DNA of 64,000 bases from KBS-96 sp964247975 (GCA_964247975.1 CAXTWH010000011.1:54084-118083), one strand, 5' to 3'; numbered from the stretch's first letter, positions 16,988 through 26,382 are shown. The notes: generated by a model not told the origin, from the letters alone. Program-made: numbers and translations.

Positions 16988-17701
16988 ATGTACAATTACA
17001 GGTCACAGACTTCGGCTTGGGATAAGCTGAGCGGAACATCAGCGCTGACCGGCCAGCAATCGGCCGTAATTAAGCAAACATATCTGTTGTTCAGTTTAAG
17101 CGTATTTAGCGCAATAGCAGGCGGCTATATCGGCGCTACCTCGGAAACAATGGCCCGTTTCTTTTCGGGATGGCTGGGCTGGATTGCGGCGCTTCTGTTG
17201 TTGAATATAGTTCCACGGATCGCGGTGGCAGTTCGGCATAACCCGGTGATGGGCGTCAGCGCGCTGGTGCTGGACGGGTTTGTATCGGGGCTGGCGATTT
17301 CTCCCCTGCTTTGGATTGCGCGCATGTATGCGCCGGTTCTGATTCTGGTCGCCCTTAGCATTACCGCTTTCGTGTTTATCGGCGTTACGCTTTACGTGAT
17401 GAGCGCGCGCCGGACGTTTTCAGCGCCGCGCGGACTGATGACAGGGCTGTTTTTCGCCATTATCGGAGCCATGCTGTTGAACGGCTTTCTGCATATCGGG
17501 CTGCTTGGTATGTTGATTGCTTTTGCAGTGGGAGCATTCGGCGTTTTTGTGCTGGTGTATTCCACCAGCAACGTTTTAGGCACACCGGATGCAGACAGCC
17601 CGATTCCCGGCGCGCTGATGTTGTTTGCCGGCGTGTTTAACGTGTTTGTAGCCACGCTGAATATTCTTCTCCGGTTGATGAACGGCGGACGGCGCAGCTA
17701 A
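16988..17701 (+). CDS. Bax inhibitor-1/YccA family membrane protein
   Basis: A 237-residue protein with about seven membrane helices (among them TYLLFSLSVFSAIAGGYIGA, AALLLLNIVPRIAVAV, FFAIIGAMLLNGFLHIG and ALMLFAGVFNVFVATLNILL). The N-terminal WDKLSGTSALTGQQSAVIKQ and the C-terminal Asp-containing helix are typical of the BI-1/YccA family, which includes pH-dependent calcium leak proteins and the FtsH modulator YccA. The ATG at 16988 is chosen over the frame opening at 16919 because GGGGAGGAAGG lies upstream. It is followed by a hairpin terminator. Confidence 0.87.
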   Translation: MYNYRSQTSAWDKLSGTSALTGQQSAVIKQTYLLFSLSVFSAIAGGYIGATSETMARFFSGWLGWIAALLLLNIVPRIAVAVRHNPVMGVSALVLDGFVSGLAISPLLWIARMYAPVLILVALSITAFVFIGVTLYVMSARRTFSAPRGLMTGLFFAIIGAMLLNGFLHIGLLGMLIAFAVGAFGVFVLVYSTSNVLGTPDADSPIPGALMLFAGVFNVFVATLNILLRLMNGGRRS

Positions 17702-17729
17702 CGCAGCACTTCCAAATCTAAAACAACTG

Positions 17730-17780
17730 AACTGCGTAGCGAGACCGGTCTAGGCTGGTTTAACTACGCAGTTTTAATTT
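17730..17780 (+). terminator. Likely terminator after the BI-1 family gene
   Basis: AACTGCGTAG at 17730-17739 pairs with CTACGCAGTT at 17764-17773 (ten base pairs). The loop of 24 bases contains the palindrome GACCGGTC. A TTAATTT tract follows. Confidence 0.65.
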
Positions 17781-17804
17781 GCAGCCTAACCGTATCATGA
17801 ACAT

Positions 17805-19025
17805 GTGCGCTTTCTGTTCGGTTTCATGTTTGTGCTGCTGGCGGCTGGCCAGACATTAACGCCGTTCTGGGTCGAGCTTGGCCCGAATGGTGAAGCGATT
17901 GTTCGCGTGGTAATTGAGGACACTGCGCAATGCCCTGTTCTAACAGCGGATGAACAGCCGCTTCCGACCAAGCGACGTGAGCCTGTGCCGGAAGCATTTA
18001 AACCGGCTTGTGAAGCGATTATTCCTGCTCATACTCGGTCACTCAAATGGCAGAACACAATGCTGCCTTTGCCGCGAACACCCAAGCGAGTAGCTGTGTT
18101 GGGAGATACGGGCTGCCGCGTCAAAGGAAAGAAGATTCAGGATTGCGACGATCTGAATAAATGGCCGCTCCAAGCTGTCGCTGCCGAGATTGCGAAAGCG
18201 AAGCCGGATTTGATTGTGCATGTGGGCGATTATGTTTACCGGGAAAGCGCGTGTCCTGATGCAGCGCAAGGCTGTTCCGGTCCGCATGGCGATAACTGGC
18301 CGGCCTGGAACGCAGATTTTTTTGCTCCTGCTGTCCGCGCTCTTTCCGCTGCGCCGTGGGCGTTTGCGCGCGGCAACCATGAAGACTGCAAACGATCATG
18401 GCGCGGCTGGTTTTATTATCTTGATCCACGCCGTTACACTAATCAGGAAACCTGCACTGATTATTCAGCAGGGTACATTGCGGTAAGCGGCACTACGCAT
18501 TTCGGCATGTTGGATTCAGCAGCTACAAAAGAGGATGAAAAAGATCCGAAGCAAATCAGTTTTTACGCGGAACAGTTGTTGAAATTTTCCGGCCACACAG
18601 ATTGGATTATTGATCACCATCCGTTCTGGGCTTACAAAAGAGATGATGAAGCTTCTAACGAGGTTGTGATTTCGCAGCCGCTTGAAGCGGCATGGGACCA
18701 AGTGAAGCCGCAAGGCGTACAACTGGTGCTTTCCGGGCATATTCACTTATTTGAATTTCTCAGCTTTGACGGCAAGCGCCCGAATCAACTGGTAGCGGGG
18801 GACGGCGGAACCGATCTGGCGGCCAGCGTTCACAAGAACTTATCGGGCGAGGATGCTTCCGGCATTGCCGTGAAAGCGGGAAAATCAGTGCATGATTTCG
18901 GGTTCACCCTGTTGCAAGCGAACCGGAGCGGCTGGACTCTGCAATTGAAAGATTCGCAGGGCAAACGACTGGTGGAATGCAAACTGCCGGCGTCGCAAGC
19001 AGCGGTTTGCCAAGCTGCACATTGA
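17805..19025 (+). CDS. Secreted calcineurin-like metallophosphoesterase
   Basis: A 406-residue protein with a short signal peptide (MRFLFGFMFVLLAAGQ). The metallophosphoesterase motifs appear in order: GDTG (100-103), GDYVY (141-145), GNHE (190-193), DHHPFW (about 266) and GHIHLFE (about 300), which together bind two metal ions. The start is a GTG at 17805; no ATG gives the leader. Cys-rich spacing between motifs (CPDAAQGC) suggests disulfides, as expected outside the cytoplasm. The substrate is unknown; a phosphodiesterase or phosphatase of nucleotide or phytate type is possible. A secreted hydrolase gene follows 35 bases downstream. Confidence 0.88.
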   Translation: MRFLFGFMFVLLAAGQTLTPFWVELGPNGEAIVRVVIEDTAQCPVLTADEQPLPTKRREPVPEAFKPACEAIIPAHTRSLKWQNTMLPLPRTPKRVAVLGDTGCRVKGKKIQDCDDLNKWPLQAVAAEIAKAKPDLIVHVGDYVYRESACPDAAQGCSGPHGDNWPAWNADFFAPAVRALSAAPWAFARGNHEDCKRSWRGWFYYLDPRRYTNQETCTDYSAGYIAVSGTTHFGMLDSAATKEDEKDPKQISFYAEQLLKFSGHTDWIIDHHPFWAYKRDDEASNEVVISQPLEAAWDQVKPQGVQLVLSGHIHLFEFLSFDGKRPNQLVAGDGGTDLAASVHKNLSGEDASGIAVKAGKSVHDFGFTLLQANRSGWTLQLKDSQGKRLVECKLPASQAAVCQAAH

Positions 19026-19060
19026 AGCAGCCTGATACGATGATCTGCTAAACAATTCTT

Positions 19061-19948
19061 ATGTTGAAAGCAGCAGCTTTACTTTTGCTTGTTCTATTTG
19101 GAACTAATGGATTCGCGCAATTGCCCCCGGAAGTGAGTTGGGCGGCAGGACACCGGAATGCTTACCGGGTTGCGGCAGACATCACTTATCTGACGGCGAA
19201 CAACTACGAAGCAAAGCTTGATGTGTATTCTCGGCAGGACACGGACGCGCCGCAGCCGACGCTGATTTTCATACATGGCGGCGGATGGGTAGGCGGCACG
19301 AAGGAATCCACCACGGTTTCGCTATGGCCGTGGTTTGCGATGGGCTGGAATGTGGTGAACGTGGAATACCGTCTGGCTAAAGTCTCACTGGCTCCGGCAG
19401 CAGTGGAAGATTGTTTATGCGCGTTGAAGTGGGTGGCAGCTAATGCCGAGAAGTATCATTTTGATGTGAAGCAACTGGTCACTAGCGGCGAATCGGCAGG
19501 CGGGCATTTGTCATTAACCACCGGCATGATTCCCGAAAGCGCGGGACTTGACCGCGAGTGTCCCGGCGCTCTGCCGAAAGCGGCGGCGATTGTGGATTGG
19601 TTTGGAATTACCGACGTTGCGGACCTGCTGGAAGGCCCGAACCAGAAAAGCTATGCCGTGGCTTGGCTAGGTAGCTTATTAAACCGTGAAGAGATTGCCA
19701 AGCACGTGTCGCCGCTTACTTATGTGCGGGCCGGTTTGCCTCCGACCATGATGATTCACGGAGACGCCGATCCCACGGTGCCTTACAACCATTCCGTGCG
19801 CTTGAAGGAGCAACTAGACAAAGCAGGCGTTCCGAACCAGTTGTTTACGGTTCCCGGCGGAAAGCATGGCAGCTTCACGGAGGCGCAGCAGATTCAGATC
19901 TTCAGCGCTATTCAAAAGTTTCTGCAGGCGCAGCATCTCGGGCGTTAA
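19061..19948 (+). CDS. Secreted alpha/beta hydrolase (BD-FAE/acetyl-esterase type)
   Basis: A 295-residue protein with a signal peptide (MLKAAALLLLVLFGTNGFAQ). It carries the oxyanion-hole motif HGGGW (72-76), the nucleophile elbow GESAGGH (Ser145), the acid near HGDADPTVPY and the catalytic His in GGKHGSF. This layout is that of the BD-FAE and hormone-sensitive-lipase-like esterases, which deacylate plant polysaccharides or short esters. It is likely co-transcribed with the metallophosphoesterase. It ends four bases inside the convergent M16 gene. The natural ester is unknown. Confidence 0.88.
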   Translation: MLKAAALLLLVLFGTNGFAQLPPEVSWAAGHRNAYRVAADITYLTANNYEAKLDVYSRQDTDAPQPTLIFIHGGGWVGGTKESTTVSLWPWFAMGWNVVNVEYRLAKVSLAPAAVEDCLCALKWVAANAEKYHFDVKQLVTSGESAGGHLSLTTGMIPESAGLDRECPGALPKAAAIVDWFGITDVADLLEGPNQKSYAVAWLGSLLNREEIAKHVSPLTYVRAGLPPTMMIHGDADPTVPYNHSVRLKEQLDKAGVPNQLFTVPGGKHGSFTEAQQIQIFSAIQKFLQAQHLGR

Positions 19949-21324
19949 GGCTGCGGCTTGAAAGGCGTTAACTGCGAATCGATTTTCGATTGATCGCCCA
20001 CCACAACCACGGTCATTTTATTTGGGTCGATGTATTTTTCCATGATGCCCTGCACTTCACGCGGCTTTACCGCGAACATGGCGGGAATATAGGTGTCCAG
20101 ATAGTTCGCAGGCAGATGGTGAACGTCCACAAACTTCAGCATGTTGATGATGCCCTGCCGCGATGAATTGCGCAGAATGAAGATGCCGGCCATTCCATTT
20201 TGAATGCCTTTCAGTTCCTTTTCCGGCGGCGGCTGCGTTCGCAGGCGATTGACTTCTTTCAAAATTTCGCCGAGCGAAGCGCCGGTAAACTGAGTGGTGA
20301 CATCGGCGCGTTCAGCCCACACCGCATCCTGCAAATTCGATTCGATGATGCTGCGAGGCGAGTAGGTGTAGCCTTTTTCTTCACGAATGTTGGAGGTGAT
20401 GCGGGACATGAAGGAGCCGCCCAGCAGGGAATCAGTTACTTCCAGCGGAATAAAATCCTTACTGCCGGGAGTAATGACCGGCAGGCCCATGTAGATTGTG
20501 GACTGGGACGCATTCGGACGATTCACAACAGTGAGGGTGCGATTGGCTTTCGCTTCAATCTGCGGCAGCTTGGGAGCAGCGCCTTTGGCCCAGGAAGAGA
20601 ATGCTGTTTCGATTGAGGAACGCAGCGTATCAGTAAACACGCCGCTTACATACAGCGTTGCATTAGCAGGAACGAAATGGCGTTCGTAGTAACTCTTGAT
20701 ATCAGTCACAGTAACGGATTGCAGCATCTGTTCATCGGGAAGAGCGCGGCCATAACCGTTATCGCCGTAGATGATTTTCTGGAACTGCTCGGTAGCCATC
20801 ATGCGCGGCGTGGATTTCGCGATGGCAATGGTGCGAAGCTGGTTTTGCTTGATGCGCGGCAGTTCCGATTCGGGGAACTTCGGATGAAGCGCAACATCAG
20901 CCAATAAAGCCACCAGCTTATCCGCACCGTCGCTTAAACCTTCGCCGTGAACCACAATCTGATCGCTGCTGGCGCTGACGGTGAGCGTGCCGCCGAGCAG
21001 CGCCGTTTGGTCGGCAATGTCTTTGGCGGAACGGGTGGCAGTGCCTTCTTTCATCAGTTCACTCATCAATCCGCTCACGCCCTGCTTGCCTTCAGGCTCA
21101 GTGATGTCGCCGCCCTGCAATACCAGTTCCACATTGACCAGGGGAATCAGCCCATAACGCGCCACGGAAACATGCAGACCATTCGGCAAGATAAAATTCT
21201 GCCGGCGGGGAGATTGAAACGGCTTGGGCGCGGCGCCTTCCGGCGGAAGCTCTTTTTCCTGGGCAAAACCGGAAGCAGCGATGATGGCGGCGGAAAGAAC
21301 AGTTCTCAATAACAGTGAACGCAT
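19945..21324 (-). CDS. M16-family peptidase, probably the non-catalytic partner
   Basis: A 459-residue protein with a signal peptide (MRSLLLRTVLSAAIIAASGFA) and the two-domain M16 fold (GLHVSVARYGLIPLVNVELV, IYGDNGYGRALPDEQ, YERHFVPANATLYVSGVF, SLLGGSFMSRITSNIREEKG, YTYSPRS). At the place of the zinc motif HxxEH it reads GVSGLMSELM, so the metal ligands are missing. The C-terminal R/Y segment (REEKGYTYS) is kept. Such inactive partners pair with an active M16 subunit, as in mitochondrial-processing-peptidase-like pairs. It starts one base inside the stop of the active M16 gene upstream, which supports an obligate pair. Confidence 0.88.
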   Translation of the reverse strand: MRSLLLRTVLSAAIIAASGFAQEKELPPEGAAPKPFQSPRRQNFILPNGLHVSVARYGLIPLVNVELVLQGGDITEPEGKQGVSGLMSELMKEGTATRSAKDIADQTALLGGTLTVSASSDQIVVHGEGLSDGADKLVALLADVALHPKFPESELPRIKQNQLRTIAIAKSTPRMMATEQFQKIIYGDNGYGRALPDEQMLQSVTVTDIKSYYERHFVPANATLYVSGVFTDTLRSSIETAFSSWAKGAAPKLPQIEAKANRTLTVVNRPNASQSTIYMGLPVITPGSKDFIPLEVTDSLLGGSFMSRITSNIREEKGYTYSPRSIIESNLQDAVWAERADVTTQFTGASLGEILKEVNRLRTQPPPEKELKGIQNGMAGIFILRNSSRQGIINMLKFVDVHHLPANYLDTYIPAMFAVKPREVQGIMEKYIDPNKMTVVVVGDQSKIDSQLTPFKPQP

Positions 21325-22691
21325 TAGTGGGTTCCTTTCAGGGCGGCAGCGCCGGAGGATGCCGGAACGATTTGCAGCACGGTACGATTGGATGGCTGCA
21401 AATATTGAGCGGCTGTTTTCTTAATTAGTTCCGGCGTGACAGCAGCGAATTGAGCTTCAATGTCGTTTATTCTTTGCGGACGGTCATCAAACAAAGCAAA
21501 GGCGGCCAGCATGTCGGCGCGGCCAAAGCCGCTGTCTACCGAGGTTAGAAAATCGGAGCGCAATTTGATGCGGGCGCGTTCAATCAGTTCTGTGCTTAAG
21601 CCGTTTTCATAAACCGGCTTCATCACGGAATCAACGGCCTGCATGATGGCGTCAGTTTGAGAAGGCGAATCGTAGAACAGCGAGGCCATCCAAAGCATAG
21701 GACCGTTGTAGTTGAACATATTACCCAGCAGATTGATGCCGCCGGTGATGTCTCCGGTGAGGGCGCGTTTTTGCACCAACTCCTGCCGCAGCAGGCTATC
21801 ATCGCCTTGCAGAAGAGCTTGATCCAACAGCCCCATTGCATAATATTCCGGTGTGCCGCGATCGGGCAGGTGATAAGCGAAAGCCAGCGCGGGCCGCTTC
21901 GCCAGTTTGTCTTCGCGGGTGGAATGCTTTTCCGCAGTTTGAACCGGCTCGGTTAGGTCAGCCGTTGGCGGCTGGGGATGGGAAGGAATGGCCGCGAAAT
22001 ACTTTTCCACAAACTTTTTTGCTTCCGCCGGAGTGAAGTCGCCCACCACGGCCAGCGCCGCATTACTCGGCGCGTAGTAGGTATTGAAGAAATCCTGCAC
22101 GTCGTGTAATGTAGCCGATTCAATGTCGTTCAGGTCGCCGTAGAAGTTATGCGCGTTGTAATAGTTGGTGTTGGCAACTTGCGGCATGTCAAGCCAGGGA
22201 AACCCACCGTAGGGCCGGTTCAGCACGTTCACTTTTACTTCGTTGCCGACTACGCCTTTCTGGTTTTTCAGGTTTTCTTCGGTGATCGCCAGTCCGCGCA
22301 TGCGATCAGCTTCAGCCCACAACGCGGTTTCCAGTTTATTGGAGGGAAGCGTTTCAAAGTAGTTAGTGAAATCAAAGCGAGTGGAGCCATTCAGCGTGCC
22401 GCCATTGGACTGCACCAGCCGGACGAACTCCATTTTGCCCAAGTTTCGGGAGCCTTGAAACATCATGTGCTCGAACAGATGAGCAAAGCCGGTGCGGTCT
22501 TTCGGTTCAACCCGGAACCCGATGCGGTAGTAAACGCCCACCGTAATCAGCGGCGCAGTGTGGTCTTCCGATAAAACCACGCGCAGGCCATTGGGCAGTT
22601 TATAGTACTCCACCGGAAAGCGGACGGCCGCTGTTCGGCCCGGCAAAGCTGTTAACAGAAACACAGTGGCGGCAATCAGGAAACGAAGCAT
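21324..22691 (-). CDS. M16-family zinc peptidase, catalytic subunit
   Basis: A 455-residue protein with a signal peptide (MLRFLIAATVFLLTALPGRT). The inverted zinc motif HLFEH is at residues 71-75 (FAHLFEHMMFQGS), followed by the long-range Glu region (KGVVGNEVKVN). The rest of the M16 fold is intact (YYAPSNAALAVVGDF, AFAYHLPDRGTPEYYA). It probably degrades peptides in the periplasm together with the inactive M16 partner, whose ATG overlaps its stop (TAATG). GGAG precedes the ATG at 22691. It is the third gene of the polA / cyclophilin / M16 / M16 run. Confidence 0.92.
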   Translation of the reverse strand: MLRFLIAATVFLLTALPGRTAAVRFPVEYYKLPNGLRVVLSEDHTAPLITVGVYYRIGFRVEPKDRTGFAHLFEHMMFQGSRNLGKMEFVRLVQSNGGTLNGSTRFDFTNYFETLPSNKLETALWAEADRMRGLAITEENLKNQKGVVGNEVKVNVLNRPYGGFPWLDMPQVANTNYYNAHNFYGDLNDIESATLHDVQDFFNTYYAPSNAALAVVGDFTPAEAKKFVEKYFAAIPSHPQPPTADLTEPVQTAEKHSTREDKLAKRPALAFAYHLPDRGTPEYYAMGLLDQALLQGDDSLLRQELVQKRALTGDITGGINLLGNMFNYNGPMLWMASLFYDSPSQTDAIMQAVDSVMKPVYENGLSTELIERARIKLRSDFLTSVDSGFGRADMLAAFALFDDRPQRINDIEAQFAAVTPELIKKTAAQYLQPSNRTVLQIVPASSGAAALKGTH

Positions 22692-22718
22692 AAGACTCCA
22701 GATAGATGAACATCTATT

Positions 22719-23339
22719 TTAAGGGATGATTTGCGCTTTTTTGATGCGGTCGAGACTGGGGAAATGTTCTTCCAGGTAAGCATTGCCGACATCGGTGATG
22801 GCGTCCTGCGAAGGACCAGGCCCGTTCGGCGCTCCTTCGCCGTAGCGGGAATATAAATTTTCCACTACGCTCATGCCTTCGGAAACTTCACCGAAGGGCG
22901 TGAAACCCATCTGATCCAGCCTTTCGTTATCTTTCAAATTGATGAAAAGCTGCGTGGTGCGGGTATCCGGCCCGGAGGTGGCGAATGTAACAGTGCCGCG
23001 CTTGTTGCTTTCCTTCGGAGGATCGTCCTTAATCGTGAGAACGCTCCAGCTTTTCGAGACTTTCGGATCGCCGTTGATGCCCCACTGCACGATGAAGCCG
23101 GGCAGCACGCGAAAGAAATAGTTGTCGTCGTAGAAATGCAGTTTTGTTAATTCGTAGAAGCGGTCCGCGCCGCGAGGCGACCAGTCCCGATGCACCAGAA
23201 TCACAAAATCACCTTTGGTGGTGGCGCATTTTACGCGGAACGTGGCAGGCGCAGGTTCCGCTTCTTTGGAGGCTTTGCGGCAAGCCGACCCAACCACAAG
23301 CAGGAATAACAGCGGCAGAGGAAACAAATATCGCTTCAT
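22719..23339 (-). CDS. Exported cyclophilin-type peptidyl-prolyl isomerase
   Basis: A 206-residue protein with a leader ending in a Cys that may be lipidated (LLVVGSACRK; the -3 position is Gly, so the lipobox is not canonical). The cyclophilin core includes CATTKGDFVILVHRDWSPRG, FYELTKLHFYDD, FFRVLPGFIVQWG and TTQLFINLKDN (the active-site region). It should catalyse prolyl isomerisation of exported proteins. The ATG at 23339 is chosen over the frame extension to 23432, because it gives the leader and overlaps the polA stop by one base (TAATG). Confidence 0.87.
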   Translation of the reverse strand: MKRYLFPLPLLFLLVVGSACRKASKEAEPAPATFRVKCATTKGDFVILVHRDWSPRGADRFYELTKLHFYDDNYFFRVLPGFIVQWGINGDPKVSKSWSVLTIKDDPPKESNKRGTVTFATSGPDTRTTQLFINLKDNERLDQMGFTPFGEVSEGMSVVENLYSRYGEGAPNGPGPSQDAITDVGNAYLEEHFPSLDRIKKAQIIP

Positions 23340-25894
23340 TACTTTACGCTTCTCCAGTTTGGCCCGGAGTGAACTTCCACGAGCAATGGCACTGATAGCT
23401 GATACACGGATTCCATTTCGGTTTTCACCCATTGTTTCACGACGGCAGTTTCCGCCGGAGGAGCTTCGAAGACCAGTTCATCGTGCACCTGCAACAACAT
23501 GCGCGTTTGCATTTTTTCGGCGCGCAGTTTTGCGTCGATGCGAATCATCGCCAGCTTAATCAGGTCCGCTGCCGTGCCTTGCAAAGGCGTGTTGACGGCA
23601 GTACGCTCCGCAAACCCGCGCGCAGTGGGGTTTTTACTGTTCATGTCGGGAATGGGACGGCGACGGCCAAAAATAGTTTTGGCAACGCCGCTTTGCCGCA
23701 CTTCTTCAATCGTGTTGTCGATAAACTCGCGCACCCCTGAGTAGCGTTCAAAATAACGGCGGATGTAAATTTCGGCTTCTTTCCAGTTAATGCCGAGCTG
23801 CTGCGCTAAACCAAAAGGAGTCTGGCCGTAAACAATGCCGAAGTTCACGGTTTTCGCGGTACGCCGCATATCGGCATCCACCATGTCGGGTTCAACGTGG
23901 AATACTTCCACCGCCGTGCGGGTATGAATGTCCTGGCCTTTGGTGAAAGCATCGAGCAGCACCGGATCTTGCGACATGTGGGCCATCAAGCGCAGTTCAA
24001 TCTGCGAATAATCCGCCGAAATTAATTCCCAACCTTCTTCGGGAATAAAAGCAGCGCGGATTTCGCGGCCAATCTCGGTGCGAATGGGAATGTTTTGCAG
24101 GTTCGGATTGGAAGAAGAAAGCCTCCCGGTAGCCGCCCCAATCTGATTAAACGTGGTGTGCAGCCGCCTGGTGGATGGCTTGATGAGAAGCGGCAGCGCG
24201 TCGACGTAAGTGCCTTTCAGCTTGGCTAACTGGCGGTAATCAAGAACGCGCTGTGCAATCGGATATTTTTCGGCCAAACCTTCCAGCACATCGGCAGCAG
24301 TGGAGATCACTTTGCCTTTTCCCATTTTCACGGGAGCCGGCAAACCCATATCTTCAAATAAAATTTTGCCTAACTGCTGAGGCGAGTTGATGTTGAACGT
24401 TTTGCCGGAAGTTTCGTAAACTTCAGTGGCGATCTGCTCAATTTGAGAGTCAAGCCGTTCTGATAATTCCTGCAACACCGGAACATCAATGCGGATACCG
24501 ATTTCTTCCATGCGGGCGAGAACCGGCGCAAGCGGAAGATCAATCTGCTCGTAAACCGGCAGCAGTTCGGCTTGTTCCACTTGCGGGCGCAGAATGCGGC
24601 TCAGCGTTAAAAACGTTTCCGCTTGTTGCTCAGCGGCAGCATTCAATTTGCGGTCCAGATACCGCTCCGCCATTTTTTCCGGCGAACAGCCGTTCGGGTC
24701 CGCGCCGAGCAGAAAAGCGTAAAGCATCACATCATGCGTGAGGCCCGCGACAGAGATACCGGCGGAATGCAGCGCCACCGCCGTGGTTTTCGCGTCATGC
24801 ACTACTTTTAGAACCGTTTCAGATTCAAGAACAGCTTTGGCGCTATCTTTCCAGGAAAGCGGAACGGCCCGACCCTGGTCTTCCTGATAAGCCAGGCCCA
24901 GGTAAGAATTCGTTTGATCAATTGTCACAGCCAGCGGTGTATCTGCCGGACGCGCGGCTATCCAATCCGTGATTTCCTCGTTGGACTGAACGGAAGCATA
25001 ATCGCGCTTGTGGCTATCGTCCTCGGCGGGCAGATCGCGCATCAGACTGGTGAACTCCAACTCTTTGTAAAGCTGCTTCAACAGGCTTGTATCGGGTGCT
25101 TGGGCCTTCAACGCGGAAAGCTCCCATTGCACCGGAATATCGGTGCAGATGGAAGCCAGTTTTTTACTGAGCAGAATCTGGTCGCGATGGTTTAACAGGC
25201 TTTCGCGGTAGGTTTTACGCTCCAGTTCGGCGGCGTGTTCAAGCGCGCCTTCCACTGACCCGAAGCGGGTCACGATGTCTTTCGCGCCTTTATCGCCGAT
25301 GCCGGGAGCGCCGGGGATATTGTCGATCGCGTCGCCCTTTAAAGCCAGCAGGTCGGCTACCTGCGAAGGCTTCACGCCCATAAATTCTTCCACTTTGGCG
25401 GAATCGTACCAGGTGTCGTCTTTCATGGGATTGAGCATGAAAACGCGCTCGTTCACAAGCTGCATCATGTCTTTGTCGCTGGACACGATCACCACTTCCA
25501 AAGGCTTTTCCGGTTTGCGCCAGGCGATTGCGCCGATAACGTCATCAGCTTCGTAGCCGGAATATTGGAGCGTAGGAATGCGCATCGCGGCAAGCAAACG
25601 GTGAATGTAGGAAATCTGCGGGCCAAGGTCGGGCGGCATTTCGCTGCGGTTGGCTTTGTATTCGGTGAACTCCTGCGAGCGCAGAGTAGGCTCCGACGAT
25701 TCGAAGATAGCGGCGATATATTCGGGCTTAAACGAAGCAAGCAGACGGCGCAACATGCTTTGAAAAATAAATACGGCTTCGGTGGAAAGCCCGGTGGAGG
25801 TACGCATGGGCGGCGCTCCGGTTCGCGCGCGAGCATGGTAAGCGCGAAAAATAAATCCGAAGCTGTCAATCAGAAAAAGGCGCGGCGTAGACAC
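23339..25894 (-). CDS. polA: DNA polymerase I
   Basis: An 851-residue family A DNA polymerase that fills gaps and removes RNA primers. Residues 1 to about 290 form the 5'-3' nuclease domain (FLIDSFGFIFRAYHA, YEADDVIGAIAW, GAPGIGDKGAK). The C-terminal 390 residues are the polymerase with motif A (DYSQIELRLMAHMS), motif B (RRTAKTVNFGIVYGQ) and motif C (QVHDELVFE). The middle 3'-5' exonuclease-like domain looks degenerate: the DxE site reads VTIDQTN and the second Asp site reads VVHDAKTT, so proofreading is probably absent, as in Taq and Bacillus enzymes. The start is GTG at 25894. Confidence 0.96.
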   Translation of the reverse strand: MSTPRLFLIDSFGFIFRAYHARARTGAPPMRTSTGLSTEAVFIFQSMLRRLLASFKPEYIAAIFESSEPTLRSQEFTEYKANRSEMPPDLGPQISYIHRLLAAMRIPTLQYSGYEADDVIGAIAWRKPEKPLEVVIVSSDKDMMQLVNERVFMLNPMKDDTWYDSAKVEEFMGVKPSQVADLLALKGDAIDNIPGAPGIGDKGAKDIVTRFGSVEGALEHAAELERKTYRESLLNHRDQILLSKKLASICTDIPVQWELSALKAQAPDTSLLKQLYKELEFTSLMRDLPAEDDSHKRDYASVQSNEEITDWIAARPADTPLAVTIDQTNSYLGLAYQEDQGRAVPLSWKDSAKAVLESETVLKVVHDAKTTAVALHSAGISVAGLTHDVMLYAFLLGADPNGCSPEKMAERYLDRKLNAAAEQQAETFLTLSRILRPQVEQAELLPVYEQIDLPLAPVLARMEEIGIRIDVPVLQELSERLDSQIEQIATEVYETSGKTFNINSPQQLGKILFEDMGLPAPVKMGKGKVISTAADVLEGLAEKYPIAQRVLDYRQLAKLKGTYVDALPLLIKPSTRRLHTTFNQIGAATGRLSSSNPNLQNIPIRTEIGREIRAAFIPEEGWELISADYSQIELRLMAHMSQDPVLLDAFTKGQDIHTRTAVEVFHVEPDMVDADMRRTAKTVNFGIVYGQTPFGLAQQLGINWKEAEIYIRRYFERYSGVREFIDNTIEEVRQSGVAKTIFGRRRPIPDMNSKNPTARGFAERTAVNTPLQGTAADLIKLAMIRIDAKLRAEKMQTRMLLQVHDELVFEAPPAETAVVKQWVKTEMESVYQLSVPLLVEVHSGPNWRSVK

Positions 25895-25947
25895 TCATTA
25901 CAAGATATCGTTCGACGGGCGAACCGGTCAGCCGGTAATTACTATTT

Positions 25948-26334
25948 CTAGCCGGCCAAACAGCAGACTGATTCGTTCTCGGCTTTTTGCACAGGCAGAG
26001 AAGGCTTAGGCAGAGTTTTGGGCGCGTCGAGCGGAGCAGCAAAATCAAGCAAGCGCATCACAACTTCAGACAAGCGCGAATCGTCCGACCCTAACAGCTT
26101 TTCCAACTGCTCGTGATACTTCTGGTGCGCTGTCGGATAATCGCTAGCGGGCCAGACTGAATATGCAGCAACGGCCTGAGCGGGCGGCGCGTGCTGGCGA
26201 AGCCACTGAGCGAGGAACAGTTCTTCGCCTAGAATTTGAAATTTTTTGCCCAAGGCAGCGCGCTTGCCATCCAGTTCCCGGAACTCTTCTTCGGTAAATC
26301 GGAGCGTAATCTTCTTTGTTTTTTGTTCAGTCAT
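25948..26334 (-). CDS. Small basic/amphipathic protein of unknown function, possible RHH DNA-binding protein
   Basis: A 128-residue protein. The N-terminal part (KKITLRFTEEEFRELDGKRA, then FQILGEELFLAQWLRQ) has the strand-helix-helix pattern of ribbon-helix-helix repressors or of MobC-like accessory proteins. The rest is helical (YHEQLEKLLGSDDSRLSEVV) with a Pro-rich tail ending in ESVCCLAG. The ATG at 26334 is supported by GGGAGG five bases upstream; the frame extension to 26382 lacks one. It is divergent from the Sak4-like ATPase gene and could regulate it through the palindrome at 26549-26564 (inference). No database family was recognised with confidence. Confidence 0.55.
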   Translation of the reverse strand: MTEQKTKKITLRFTEEEFRELDGKRAALGKKFQILGEELFLAQWLRQHAPPAQAVAAYSVWPASDYPTAHQKYHEQLEKLLGSDDSRLSEVVMRLLDFAAPLDAPKTLPKPSLPVQKAENESVCCLAG

Positions 26335-26382
26335 GGTTCCTCCCGTTTTCGTGGTATTTTGTTTTGCAAGGACTAGGTCCAA

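Noticed and set aside
23340..23432. N-terminal extension of the cyclophilin frame
   Set aside because: It lies inside polA and would bury the leader peptide; the one-base overlap start at 23339 is normal for an operon.
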